A stretch of 64,000 nt of DNA from Lethocerus indicus (GCA_019843655.1 JACDQD010000001.1:38672392-38736391); one strand, 5' to 3'. Counted from the stretch's first letter, positions 35,608 through 46,193 are shown. Notes: generated by a model not told the origin, from the sequence alone. Program-made: numbers and translations.

Positions 35608-36165
35608 ATTGAAGAGGAACCACAGATTGAGTTCTTTACTTTTTTATTTGTACCGGAACTCACAAACGCGTAGAAAATATTGCTATCTAATACTACATAT
35701 ACAAATTTTGTTCATCATTTCGTATTTCTACCGGGAAAAATAAATATATTGTTATTTCAAGACTCGCATCTTGATACGAATAAAGTTAATGCTTACGATT
35801 CATCCTGGCCGTAGAAACCGAAAAATGGAGGCCAAATGAATTTTCTGAAATCTAACACCTGAAATTAATTTTTTCAAAACAATAAGGAGGACTGAAAGAT
35901 ATTAATAAGATTGTAAGAAATGCTTTCAACCTAAAATAACATTCACGTTAAGTTCCGATCAACTGGTAATTAAATAAAATATGTATTTTAATTAAAGAAA
36001 ATTGCTTGTATACACTTATTTGCTTATATATAATAATTTAAATTGCTGTATTAACTATTTCTGATATCTTTAATTATGAACTCTGCCGGTAAAAATTTAC
36101 TAATTGTAGTCTACCCAATTAGGGTACGGCGTATTTTGAGCACGTCGGTGGAAATGTAATTATTC
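35603..36165 (+). repeat. Low-copy repeat, copy 3
   Basis: GAACCACAGATTGAGTTC, TTTGTACCGGAACTC, TTTCTACCGGGAAAAAT, AAGACTCGCATCTTG, CATCCTGGCCGTAGAA, ACAATAAGGAGGACTG and TACGGCGTATTTTGAGC align in order with 31640-32330. Its acceptor equivalent reads CTATTTCTG, so the splice signal of copy 2 is not conserved. Confidence 0.65.
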
Positions 36166-37377
36166 TTGAACTACGCGAAAGCGATAAATACCCATAATTT
36201 ATTTTCAAAGACAACTGTATTTGTATTTTTTTCTTACGCAAGGCGCAATTTCGGATGTTTCCAGCTCCTTCCGTATTGGCTTCAACTAGACGGCTTCTCG
36301 GAATATATTGTTGGTCGGCGGGCGGGGCGGGCTCCCCTAACGAGATTGGGCTTAGTTGAAGGAGGAGTAGGGCGGAGAGCGCCTACAAACGAGCCCGGCC
36401 GTCTCTATTTTTTTTTTCTCCCGTATATTTTTTATTTATTTACAGAACGGTGTAAACAGTTTTACGGGAGGCGCGGCTGAAAAGCGAGAAATTGTAGACA
36501 AAAAAAATTAACGCCCATCCGAATTTATATCGGAGTCAAAAGCGTGTTTACTCCGTCGGTTCTATTCCTAGTTCGGTTTTTATCATAATCCCCCTTATTA
36601 GTTGAAGCCAGTAAACGCGGAACGTTTCCTACCAGTTCCCTCTTAATTTTGTTCTCGATTTCCACAGGAATACGCGCATAATGAGGCCGAATTGCTCATT
36701 GTGCTGCATAAATACGGCCAAAGGAAAACATTTTCTTTTATCTCCGTTTGTTTAAAGACCGATCGGCGAATGGAAACGGAAGATCCGAAGAGTGACAAAA
36801 AGCTCTTTAGCCAGGGTTAGTACAATTAAAAATCAATAAACGGCCGTACGAATAATTATTTACCTCGAAAATAATATTATAACGACTTGATGATCGAAAA
36901 TTAACTAAAACGCCATCCGTAAATGTCCAATTAAATTAATAAATTGCCCTTATTGAGACGTAGTTGCATTGTAAATGCTGGAGTTACTGTTGTTGATGGG
37001 CGGCCGATACTTGATACAATCGGGGTAAAGGTAAGGGCAATTATTCACCAACAATGAGTCAATCCCAATGCCTTTGAATATATGACGCCAATTGAACCGA
37101 ATTTTAGAATTGTTCCCCGACCGATATTCATACGCGCTAAACTATTATCAATTTCAATTCCACCTTTGTGACACCAGATAGGATTCTATAAATTCGACAA
37201 ACAATTTCCGGTACGGCTTTACAGTGCAGTCATAATCGAATGCGGATTTCTTAAACCAATGCAATTTTAGAATCACCTATATTACGAGTGACCGATTTCG
37301 AGTAAAGGATACCTGACTGGAACAATAATGATGATTTTTTAAACCTGTATTTATATAGCGGCTGTATTTGAAACGAA
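36166..37377. other. Non-coding block
   Basis: A plus-strand frame of 104 codons (36166-36480) crosses a GC-rich patch and poly-T runs and has no motif. The minus strand at about 36866-36910 has a short acceptor-donor pair enclosing 41 open nt (ending CGAG|GTAAATAA), too weak to call. Nothing else seen. Confidence 0.35.
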
Positions 37378-37399
37378 TGAAAAAGTTTATTAGACCTCT

Positions 37400-37647
37400 T
37401 TTTGCACTAAAAATTTTGCCCTAATCTTGCTAAATGTGATATTGAAATACCTAATATCGAAACTCTGCATTTTAGTCCTGATTTTAAATGAAAAACCACT
37501 ATTTAGCCATTATTTTTAGGAGAAAACTTCCGAGTTTGTTTGGCTCCAATTTTGCGGTAACACAACTTTGCTAGACCCGCTTTTTAGCCTTGATTTTGCG
37601 GTGAACATCGGATTTTATTAAACCCGGATTTTGTAGTGAAAAACCGC

Positions 37648-37650
<3 letters not shown>
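37400..37650. repeat. Degenerate tandem repeat
   Basis: Five or more loosely repeated units each starting with ATTTTGCGGT, ATTTTGTAGTG or ATTTTAGTCC, several including GAAAAACC, with variable spacing of about 35-80 bp. It runs straight into the (TA)n tract. Confidence 0.55.

Positions 37651-37653
<3 letters not shown>

Positions 37654-37704
<51 letters not shown>
37654..37704. repeat. (TA)n microsatellite
   Basis: A perfect TA run of about 51 bp. Confidence 0.97.
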
Positions 37705-37708
<4 letters not shown>

Positions 37709-37714
37709 ATTTCA

Positions 37715-37875
37715 CCCTCCAAAGTACAAGCGAAGTGACACTGTAGACAGGATGCCCCACAAGCGTCCCATGCGCCGGAGTGACTCATCACTTCGTTGTC
37801 AGACACTACTGAAGATATCGAAGGGCCCAAACCGGTCTAGGAAAAGATCAACGAGATGAGACGGAAGATCTACAA
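37715..37875 (+). mobile_element. Copy of the CTGAAGA repeat family
   Basis: CCTCCAAAGTACAAGCGAAG, GACACTGTAGACAGGATG, then CTACTGAAGATATCGAAGGG, CCCAAACCGGTCTAGG and GAGATGAGACGGAAGA. The order matches 60980-61145. Confidence 0.55.
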
Positions 37876-38019
37876 CTACGGCTTTTCCAATCCTTTTGGC
37901 CAATGTGTTAATCCAGTCACCCCTCCATACTGTCATCGGAAACAGTAACCGAGTTAAATGTCCGGGTTTCAATAACAGAGAAACCCCCGGGGCTTTATCG
38001 GACTTGAAAAGTATAATAA

Positions 38020-39197
38020 AATCCAAAGGGTCCTGACCCCGTTTGTTTCCTTACGCAATCCAAACTAAGATTTACGTCAACAGACCATTTCAAGCCCCAG
38101 CCCGTTCGGGAAAACACATCGACCCCATTCCCGGACGGACGTCTTCAACACCGATCGAGGCTGGGCGTCGGTCTTAAAATTCAATTCCCGGCGCTGACTG
38201 GTGGCGGATTGGCCGGGACCGGAAACGTAATATCTCGGGGCCGTATATATCTCGAGAACTGCCTCGGCCGAGAAGTCGACGTTGTATTTTTCAAGAGGAA
38301 AAGAAACGGAAGACATCGCCGGCCCTTATAAAAGGATTATTCGATAATTCCACATTTCTTCGGACAGTTACAATATTTAAAAAAAAAATATTCTCCGTCA
38401 AAAGTACATTTGTGCTCTCAAATCGAGCTAAATATAATTTTGAAATATAACTTTAATTATTCCAGCTGTAATGCCTAGGCTCTTACACGCGATCGAACAC
38501 TAAAGGTAAGTGAGTCTCAAAGGCTAACGTCAATGTTCGGTTATTCCACTTAAAAATTAAGGCCGAACTGCTCCCTTAATAGTTGATAAGACCGAAATTG
38601 ATTTCTCGCTCTCCCTTTCATATAATGTTAACGGGGCAAAACGTATGTTTTGTAGTCAGTTTATTCTTTTCCTTTAACCCCACAACAGATCCCGAACATA
38701 TCTGTAATTAGTATCTATGAAGTCCCCTACTGTTGTAATTGACTTCGGCCCTCTCAAAACTAGTAACAGTTCATAACTCCGTTTGGCTTCTCTCGAGACA
38801 CTTAAGAGATCTAGACACACTTAACGCTAAGTTGCGAGCTTGAAGAAATTCGGACGAAATCTTTTCGGAATTAATTAATTAAATCCGTCATTCCTTAAAT
38901 GGGATCCGCAAGGGAAAGCAAGTCCAAGATTTAAGTATTAACATCATTTTTATTAATTAATATAGTAATTATTTATGCTTAAATTAAAGGAATTTATACA
39001 AGGAATTTACTCTAAAGAGAATTGTAAGCGGATTACAGCCGGAGTTTCTCAGGGTAATTAGGGCCCTTGCAAAGTGCTTGGAGAGGGCCAGCAGGGCAGG
39101 CAGGGGGGTGGAATAAACTGTGACAGTGACTTAAATACATACTCCTATTTATAAAACCTCGAAACAGGCGCTTTATCTGCTAAGGTTTTGTTTGCAG
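38020..39197. other. Non-coding block with a possible untranslated exon
   Basis: 38077-38316 is GC-rich and open on the minus strand without motif. 38466-38505 has an acceptor (TTAATTATTCCAG) and a very good donor (AAAG|GTAAGTGAG), but contains stops in all three frames. It could only be a non-coding or 5'-untranslated exon. Confidence 0.35.
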
Positions 39198-39264
39198 TTT
39201 CCGATTTCGATAATTGGCTCGAATTTGCTGCAAGAGTCGGGGCGAAAATTAAGGATTATAATTA
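39198..39264 (+). CDS. Candidate exon, unknown protein
   Basis: The acceptor GGTTTTGTTTGCAG and donor TTA|GTAAAC bound 67 nt. Frame 2 gives SDFDNWLEFAARVGAKIKDY, a convincing soluble-protein composition; frame 0 is also open. Joined to the acceptor at 39918, frame 2 would end after a few codons (Y-S-Q-stop), so this could be the last coding exon but one of a gene. No family recognised. Confidence 0.35.
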
Positions 39265-39917
39265 GTAAACTTTTCAATTGTGGAGCCTGGGGCAGATGTC
39301 CCAACGTTTATTGGTTGCAGTTAAAAACGGGTTAAATTTAATTGGGACACGTTTTTAAACACACTTCCCAGATTTTCTGCTACTTCAGAACACGAGGCAA
39401 CGTTTTTTTGTTCGAATTTTTGCGTTATTTATTCCGAGGTAAATAAATTTTATGTTGTAAAATACAATATATACAAGTATAATATATTCCGGACTCTGCT
39501 CTTAAATATCTAGAAATTGCATCAAGATATCAAACATCCAAGATCTAGTAATCCGATCAGAATATTGGCGTGTTAGGAACAATCATAAGTTAAACATTTT
39601 TGAAATCCTATAGCCGCACTAACTCCTGACTTCGTTAATTAAAGCCGCAAGAAAAGGAAGTGGCCACGTAATTTAAACATAAGAGACAAATAAAAATAGT
39701 AAATAAAATAAACTGGAAAAATTGGGAAAGCCAGAGGTGTTCTCCATTATGCTATATTTGTTACTTTACTTAACAATGTCGGTAATAAAATAGTTTAAAA
39801 AACAATCCAAGATCTATTGAAGGCGAACAATTGATTAATGACAACATTAGCCTCTTTGGAAGAATCATAATTACAATATTTTTTATTATTATGTCTGACA
39901 ATGTTTTTTTATTTCAG

Positions 39918-40007
39918 TTCGCAATAAGTTATAATAACTATTATTTGCCTCATTCGCGATTATGTTGTCCCTTCTTTGTCCCATCGGATTATCCCGGATT
40001 ACTCTGA
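39918..40007 (+). CDS. Candidate terminal exon
   Basis: A very strong acceptor (GTTTTTTTATTTCAG) opens frame 0 for 29 codons (SYNNYYLPHSRLCCPFF in the first half) to TGA at 40005-40007. An AATAAA lies 77 nt downstream (40084-40089), followed by a GT/T-rich stretch. Frame 0 does not join in phase to the exon at 39198-39264, so one of the two readings must be wrong. Confidence 0.3.
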   Translation, partial: FAISYNNYYLPHSRLCCPFFVPSDYPGLL

Positions 40008-40083
40008 GACTTAGAAAAAGTTGTTTAGGCGGAATGCGAGGGGAATTTATAGGAGGTGCCTACAGTGCCAGGACAGAGAAGCT

Positions 40084-40089
40084 AATAAA
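40084..40089 (+). terminator. Possible polyadenylation signal
   Basis: AATAAA 77 nt after the stop of the candidate terminal exon, with a T-rich element 20 nt further on. The hexamer is common in AT-rich DNA, so support is contextual only. Confidence 0.25.
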
Positions 40090-40424
40090 ACCCCCGGGTT
40101 CTTTTTCAATTTAGGGCCAATTGTTTGAACTGAGGGGGTCTTTCCCCACTCAGAGGGTAAACCACTTTTTACGCCCCAATCCCCTCTGATCCACCCCCTC
40201 CAGATATTACCCGGTAGTTAATATTTCTTACATAAAGTCTTCCTTATGCTTTTCACCGCCAAAGAGATTACCCCAGAACTCCCTACTTGCCCTACAGATA
40301 TAATAAGAGCATAAGCCTCTAGTACAGAAGAACCGGCCGGTCTGAAAATAAAAAATATTTTCCTAACACAAAACAAGAATAAAAGTTCCCCCAAAAACCT
40401 CTACATGTATCTACTGGCAATAGA

Positions 40425-40460
40425 GAAGATTAAAAACCAGTCTAGCTTGGAGGACAAGAA
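40425..40460 (+). mobile_element. Worn remnant of the CTGAAGA repeat family
   Basis: AAAAACCAGTCTAGCTTGG and GGACAAG resemble the AAACCGGTCTAGC part of 61082-61110. A short and uncertain match. Confidence 0.25.
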
Positions 40461-41393
40461 TTCGCTGTAGGGGCGAATACAAATTAATTCATTTATGAAT
40501 GTTTTATGTTTAGCGACAAGTTTAAATATAAATTAAACTTATACGAAATATATGATTTTCATCGGGCGGTACTATTTGGACAAAGTTTAGTATTATACAC
40601 AACACAATTCGCTATAATTAATAGAGAGTTATCTTCTACATACGTACAAGCGTTACGGACAATTTAGTACGGGAAATGATATTGGACCTCTGCCAATCGT
40701 AAAAAAAATTACGATATTCCGACAGTTTGAGGCCGGAGTACATTGGAAAGGAGTAGTTTTGTATGGCGCGGGTATCCCACAGGTTAGGCCTTCCCCCGGG
40801 ACCGTGTCCATTGGAAGGGGATTAGCAATTAACCGAGAGCCTCCACTTGTCATTAGCCTAGAAGCTTTCCGGCGCCGAGCCGATTCCGGCCTTTAAACCA
40901 CTCCTTATTTTAAATAAAAAAAAACGTCGGGTGGAGAAAATCCGCTTTCCCAAAAGAGCGAAACTTCCGAGACAACTATCAAGCGACCGATGCAATATAT
41001 AATTGTGCGCCAAATTAGCTCACTATATATATACGTTCTGCCCTTTTTTTGGTATTTGGGAATGTCATTGTTTTTTGGCTATTTAACTAAGAAAACTATG
41101 AATATCCCCAAATACAGATACGAAGACAGAGCGTATATACACAGGGCAAACAAAACAACCTCCACACTGAAAGCGAAGTGATAGTGCAGAAAGGAGGAAG
41201 CGTGAAATTAAATTCGTAAGTTTACCACCAACATAATTGTAAATAAATAATTAACTAAAAAATACGATGGATTATTTTTTATTTTAATGTATTTATAATA
41301 CGGTAAAACCTCCGCAAGTGTTTAGATGTTGTGTTTACTTCGAATCATATCTTGTTCGAGATGCCGGGCAAAGTTGGAAATAATTTTGTTCAG

Positions 41394-41465
41394 AGAAGTC
41401 GCCGCTAGATGGCAATCGCACCGCCTTACGCCGTTCTCCACCATTGGGTCCGACGAGCGCAAGAG
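41394..41465 (+). CDS. Candidate exon, joins in phase to 41661
   Basis: The acceptor AAATAATTTTGTTCAG and donor AAGA|GTGAGTTTC bound 72 nt. Frame 1 is fully open (EVAARWQSHRLTPFSTIGS and a charged end), with one nucleotide borrowed from an upstream exon. Its trailing nucleotide completes an ATG codon with the first two bases of the exon at 41661, keeping that frame open. A second frame beginning at the internal ATG (41408) is also open. No upstream exon found and no family recognised. Confidence 0.35.
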
Positions 41466-41660
41466 TGAGTTTCAAACCTCTAAATTAAATTAATCCTGTA
41501 AAAAATCCTGCCGCATAATTTTATTTCAATTCTGCACCAAATAAAGCATCTTTCCGTTCAAAGCTAAAAGGGCCGTCCGGCTGTAAATGCATCGGTGCTG
41601 AATTATAAAACGTAAATGTATTTACGGATACAATATTTGGGCTCAATATTTTGATTTCAG

Positions 41661-41776
41661 TGACAACCTGTAATACTGACCCAATGCTACTGACAGAAAA
41701 TCATACATTTAAGATCATAAATCATAGATTTAAATCTTTATTAAAAGACCTAGAGATTGGGGGCTTCTTTATCTAA
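41661..41776 (+). CDS. Candidate terminal exon with polyadenylation signal
   Basis: After the acceptor AATATTTTGATTTCAG only frame 2 is open, for 37 codons: TTCNTDPMLLTENHTFK, then HRFKSLLKDLEIGGFF, ending at TAA 41774-41776. AATAAA follows 19 nt later (41796-41801). Together with 41394-41465 and a 195-nt intron this is a consistent 3'-end gene model. The exon is much more AT-rich than its partner, which weakens the case. Confidence 0.35.
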
Positions 41777-41795
41777 AGAAACAAAAGATATGATA

Positions 41796-41801
41796 AATAA
41801 A
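41796..41801 (+). terminator. Possible polyadenylation signal
   Basis: AATAAA 19 nt after the stop codon of the candidate exon 41661-41776. A GTGTAACCC segment follows. Its position is plausible for a short 3' untranslated region. Confidence 0.3.
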
Positions 41802-43666
41802 AATGAGCGCGTGTAACCCACACGCAACCGAAGTGAAACTTCGTATGTTTTTATATTGGTGATTTTATTGAATTATTACACGAGGAATGGAACGAAACAT
41901 TTCAAGTTTTTGAAAAACAACTTAAAATTATCGAATAAAATACGTTCTAATTTTAATCAATTTTATTAAGAATTCAAAGTTGAGATGTTTTTATCAAAAG
42001 TCTTAAAGACAATTTTCATTCTAAAATGTCTCTCCGGCATTGTTGGCTTGGTTCAGGTATTGTACAATAAATTGAAAAGAAAAAAGTATTAAAGACCATC
42101 TCTTTGCGATATTCGCATAATTAATGGCGTGTTGAGAATGCCCGGTGCTCGAGTCTCATTACCGGTTAGTGGTTTCGAGTCGAATTTAACATAAATGCCG
42201 GTTTAGTAAGTAGGCCACGGGAATTTCGGCCTTGCTGCAGCCGGAATATGGGCGTCGGAAGGAAGATTTTCGCGGAATGCAATCGTGAGGGGGAGCGGTG
42301 CGTGACCGCCCAATTCTGGCCGGCGCTCCATTCCATTCAATCCCGGACGAACTCTAATTACCGTCGGGACGGCACTAGGGACCCGATTCGACGAATCAAA
42401 GACCGAGTAGGTCCTATTTAAAAACCGCAACTTAAAAATATTCCTTTGCCCCAATTTAAAAATCGAAACAAAGCGTCGAAATTGGGCGGGGGGACTGAGA
42501 AAACACTAGTTGGACAAAGCCCGCAGACACTGGCCCATAATCGTAAATAGACGGTTATTTATTATTGGAGTTTGGAAAAAAGACTGGAAAGGACCACACA
42601 CAGTCGCTACAGTGGAGACAGAACTTGTCTCAAATTAACATTTTAGTGTCGAATTGACCTTAGGATTGAATTCAAAAATGTTGCGGAGTCAATCTAAAAA
42701 TCATTTGGGGTAATGTCAGAGGGGGTCTGGGTAATGATAAAAAAGAAGGAGAAAATACAGAATGCCTAAGTAGAATGGATTTTCTTCGTATACATTTTTT
42801 CTTTAAACTAGAAACACTGTTTTTATGAAAACGTTTAAGATGTTCTGTTCGCGAATATTTCTCTTCGTGTTTGTTATTGTAAGCTTATTACAGTATCCTA
42901 AGGATTATTTATTTCTATTTAATTTTTATTTATAGTCATTTATATGTTTTTTTATTAGTGCCAATACGTGAGAATTTATATATAGATTCGTAAAAAGAGC
43001 TATAACCTTTTTCTTGTACGAGATAAGCCCTGATTGCGAGTTAATTAGTAAATATTAGAATGTATTAAATAATGTATTTGGACAGTGACTCGGCCAATGT
43101 GAACTTGGAATTAAAACGATCCAAAGAATTTCTTTCCATAACTTTTACTAATTTAAAAGTGTATTAAGAATAAAATGGATTATCAGTATTAAATCATTGT
43201 ATAAAACAACAAAAAATATTGGAACAGTTATTGTTTTAACTGTGCACTCGTTTATCCTCCCCGGCCTGATCTCCAATACTGTGTCATCGCAAATATTTGT
43301 TCAGTATTTGTTCGGGATTCGTGAACGCCAGGGCCCCGTCGCCTGCCCCTCTCGAAATCGCCAGACTGAACAGGGAATCGGAAAATACTAATTCGCCCTC
43401 GCGGTCGGACCAAATAAACCCGGTAAATCGGCGATATCGCGCCAGTTACAATGATGACGATTTCGAACACCGTCGAAATTTATAAATTTGAATTTTTAAT
43501 TACGTTTTTTTAAATTACTAAAATACAGCAGATTCTAGTCACGAATCACGCGCCTATACATATCTCTGGTCTAAATATTAACTAATTAAAAAAAACTGTA
43601 CCTACTACAATTGTTACTAGTGCTACCTTAATATGAATGCCGATGATATGATGTCCCGTAATAAGG
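41802..43666. other. Non-coding block
   Basis: 42203-42454 is GC-rich and open on the minus strand; 43250-43485 is open on both strands. No splice pairs or motifs that I trust. Otherwise AT-rich. Confidence 0.35.
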
Positions 43667-43905
43667 GAACAAGTGATAATCCCGAGTGGATTAACTGCAC
43701 CCCACCTCCGGGCATATACAGGACCCGACGTTGATCTACTCTTCAGCCGGAGCCTGATGATTGGGCCGGGAATGAGCTACGAAACGTCGGAAGCGGAGAA
43801 CACCGGAGGGGGCCCCAGAAGGAAAAGTCAACAGAGACCGCTTCCGATGGTGGTTGCCAGACATGGGTCAACCCTCGCCGACGGAGGTCCATCCCGCAAT
43901 ATATT
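43667..43905 (+). mobile_element. Inverted-repeat family copy with the best hammerhead-like core
   Basis: Contains CCGACGTTGATC (43725-43736), CTGATGA (43754-43760) and CGAAACGTCGGAAGCGGAGA (43780-43799), then GGGGCCCCAGAAGG and the inner arm with GGGTCAACCC. The outer tips are degraded. Confidence 0.6.
43725..43790 (+). ncRNA. Hammerhead-ribozyme-like motif, type III topology
   Basis: Read 5' to 3': CCGACGT, then T as position 17, a stem-I region, CTGATGA (matching the invariant CUGANGA), a stem-II region, GAA, then ACGTCGG. CCGACGT and ACGTCGG pair perfectly over 7 bp, with the required A15.1-U16.1 pair at the core. The stem-I and stem-II helices of this copy are imperfect, and the cleavage triplet would be GUU. 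Related copies preserve the pieces: 45252-45286, minus strand 30968-30914, degraded 49812-49865. It is probably part of the surrounding repeat, and self-cleavage is untested. Confidence 0.45.
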
Positions 43906-44149
43906 TGCGGACAGAATGAATATATTAATCTATCGCCGAATAAAAGCATGATGCAAAAGGGAGAGCGTGCGCGAGATTGAGCGTCCCGCTCAGCCATGAT
44001 TACTATCTATCTCAGTTAAACATTGATTGGTGATTTTGGACAATCCTCGGGGAAGAAGTGAAGGTGGCTCGGAAAGTATTGGCTCGGGCTCCGGATTCGG
44101 ACGCTGCTCCAGAGCTTGTTTACTCGCGTCCTCCGACCGCCCGCCTTAC

Positions 44150-44246
44150 CTACTCCGATAACCTGATTGTTTCCCCTCAGACATGTATACTCCATTAGGA
44201 CGGCCCCCATTAGGCCGATGAGCCGTTCCTTGGGAACGGGGCGTGC
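44150..44246 (-). CDS. Candidate internal exon, unknown protein
   Basis: On the minus strand the acceptor GCGTTAAATATTCAG and a strong donor (GGAGTAG|GTAAGGCGGG) bound 97 nt. One frame is open throughout and also upstream and downstream: ARPVPKERLIGLMGAVLMEY, then CLRGNNQVIGV. Third positions are GC-rich, unlike the surroundings. It enters in phase 0 and leaves one nucleotide of a codon. The upstream polypyrimidine tract is weak. No family recognised. Confidence 0.33.
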
Positions 44247-44334
44247 CTGAATATTTAACGCCGCCGAATACACGTCAAAAGAATACACTCGAACCGAAAA
44301 TTGTGTATTGACTAAGCATCGAAATAAACTATTC

Positions 44335-44760
44335 CACTGTTAAAGTGACCGCCTATTATATCTCAGCCGACGGGGTTATAATAAAACCGGGTTAGGACGA
44401 AGCGTTTTAAACGAATTCCGAATTCGTATAATTATCAGATAATGTAACGAGGAATCCCCATAACCGATTCCAAAGAATCGACTCGAACCGTAAATTAGGA
44501 CTACTAAGGCCGTTACTTAAACTGACATCGAAATTGACATCCGCTAATGAATTTACAAGTCCTTAATACTCCCCGGTATATTTCAATTCGCACCGTTCGC
44601 CACGACTTCGACCTACCGACAGTCGACGAAGTTATAAAATCCCGGTTCCTAGAGTTTCATTCTTAATTGACCCGTTGAATCCCTCTCCTGTGTTGGAAAA
44701 ATCTCGGTGTACAAATGTATGGAGACGGAATATTCCAAACTCTAGCGGACTCCCTCTCGA
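44335..44760 (+). mobile_element. Jockey-type LINE fragment, ORF2 C-terminus
   Basis: Translation near 44560-44670 gives QVLNTPRYISIRTV, RHDFDLPTVDEVIKSRF and FHS followed by TAA. These match the K-V-L-x-x-x-P-x-Y-V-S and D-L-x-x-P-T-V-x-E-x-I blocks of Jockey-clade ORF2. Upstream (AACGAATTC, AATAAAACCGG, AGAATCGACT) and downstream (CCAAACTCTAG) segments align with 17497-18015. Same strand as the other two copies; 5'-truncated and non-functional. Confidence 0.75.
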
Positions 44761-45236
44761 AAAAATGCTATTTAATACTGGCCTAACAGGAATGCGAGTA
44801 AATAACGTAACTTCTGTTAATTGTGGCCCATATATTTATGTAAATATCTATAACTTTAACTTGCGTTTAAAACAAATTACAAATTTCCAACGGGATTCGT
44901 GGGATAATTTATTCTATAGTGTGCTCGAGGAGTTTACTCTGGATTTCATTAGCCTGCACTGTTGCTTAGTAGGGGCCTAATGGAGACAGTGTGGGCTTGA
45001 GTGCGGGCGCGTGCGTGCGCGTGCCCGAGCGAGTGATCCTGTGAGACAACAACGATTACACTGGACAACGCTCGACACAAACCGATTAACTTGGAGTGGC
45101 TAAGGCGACGTCAACTGGCGAAGGGCGCACTTTAAAGTGCTTCCAATTGTGCCGGCGCTCCGTTGAAAACCCCCGCTGCTTATCAACAATATCAACTTAT
45201 TAATAATAATATACTTATCGACAGTGTCAACTCTTA

Positions 45237-45340
45237 ACAAAGGGTCGCACCCTGATGACGAACCAGTAAGGATTCCGAAACGTCGGAAGCGGACAACACC
45301 CGAGAGCCCCCCCCCCGAAGGAAAGGCAAAAACCAGTCCG
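45237..45340 (+). mobile_element. Inverted-repeat family fragment with hammerhead-like core
   Basis: CCTGATGACGAACCAG, then GGATTCCGAAACGTCGGAAG and CGGACAACACCCGAGAG, followed by a C10 run and GAAGGAAAGGC. GAACC and GGATTC can pair with one bulge. The upstream partner of ACGTCGG is missing in this copy. Confidence 0.55.
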
Positions 45341-45667
45341 ATGAGCCTTTTTCATTGATCGCTGTTTTCATTAATAATTTTACTACGTTAAAGAATAAAT
45401 AGAAATACATATCTCGGTATATCGAAAAGAAAATCTCAGTACGCCGCTCCGTCGGTTTTATCCTCCGAAATAAAACGAATATTGAGACGTTTCGAGAGAA
45501 CAAGATCCTAGTCGATGACAAAGTCGACCGACCTATTAAACTCGTGTATTGAGAGTTTCGTAACGATTGTACATTTTTTTCGGGAGATATATATCGGGCT
45601 GGCAACTAAATAATTGCGGATCACTGGGCTATCAGGCACCCAATATATATTCGGACATTTTTTTTGG

Positions 45668-45700
45668 TACTGAAGATGTTTCAAACGGTCTTAAATGCTC
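45668..45700 (+). mobile_element. Worn copy of the CTGAAGA repeat family
   Basis: TACTGAAGATGTTTC followed by AAACGGTCTTAAATG. It keeps the order of the core motif only. Confidence 0.3.
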
Positions 45701-46193
45701 GTACGGAGATACAGTTAGCTTCTCCGTGTTGTGCTACGTCGATCGTTATCGACTCCATTTGGTCGACTTCGACCGAACTCCTCGCCTTTTAGTGAAAAAC
45801 CGCCCGAACGAAATTTAGCCAACCAGAACTTGCAAATCATTTAGCAGAGTGCGAAAACGGGCACTATTGAACGGATCGGGGCAAGTTTGCTACCGCATGT
45901 TTCATAGTGTACCAAGTTCTAACATATCGAAAGACCTTATCGTTTCGAAGATGTAAACGTGGGTAAATATCGGTGAAAGCCGCAATTACTTAGTTACCGG
46001 CACAATATTTCTATATATATTCCTTTATGTAATAAAATTATTAATGGAACGCGAGAAACCAATCAATCTTAACATTGAAATGTACAAACGATATTTTTAA
46101 TTTTTAATAACAAAAACGGTCTTATTAGCGAGGGACGATGATATAACGTATTTGAAGACAATATCAATATCTAGGATAATGAACATTTTCCAG

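Noticed and set aside
38466..38505. Coding exon between a good acceptor and GTAAGTGAG donor
   Set aside because: All three frames contain stop codons within 40 nt, so it can only be a non-coding exon or chance.
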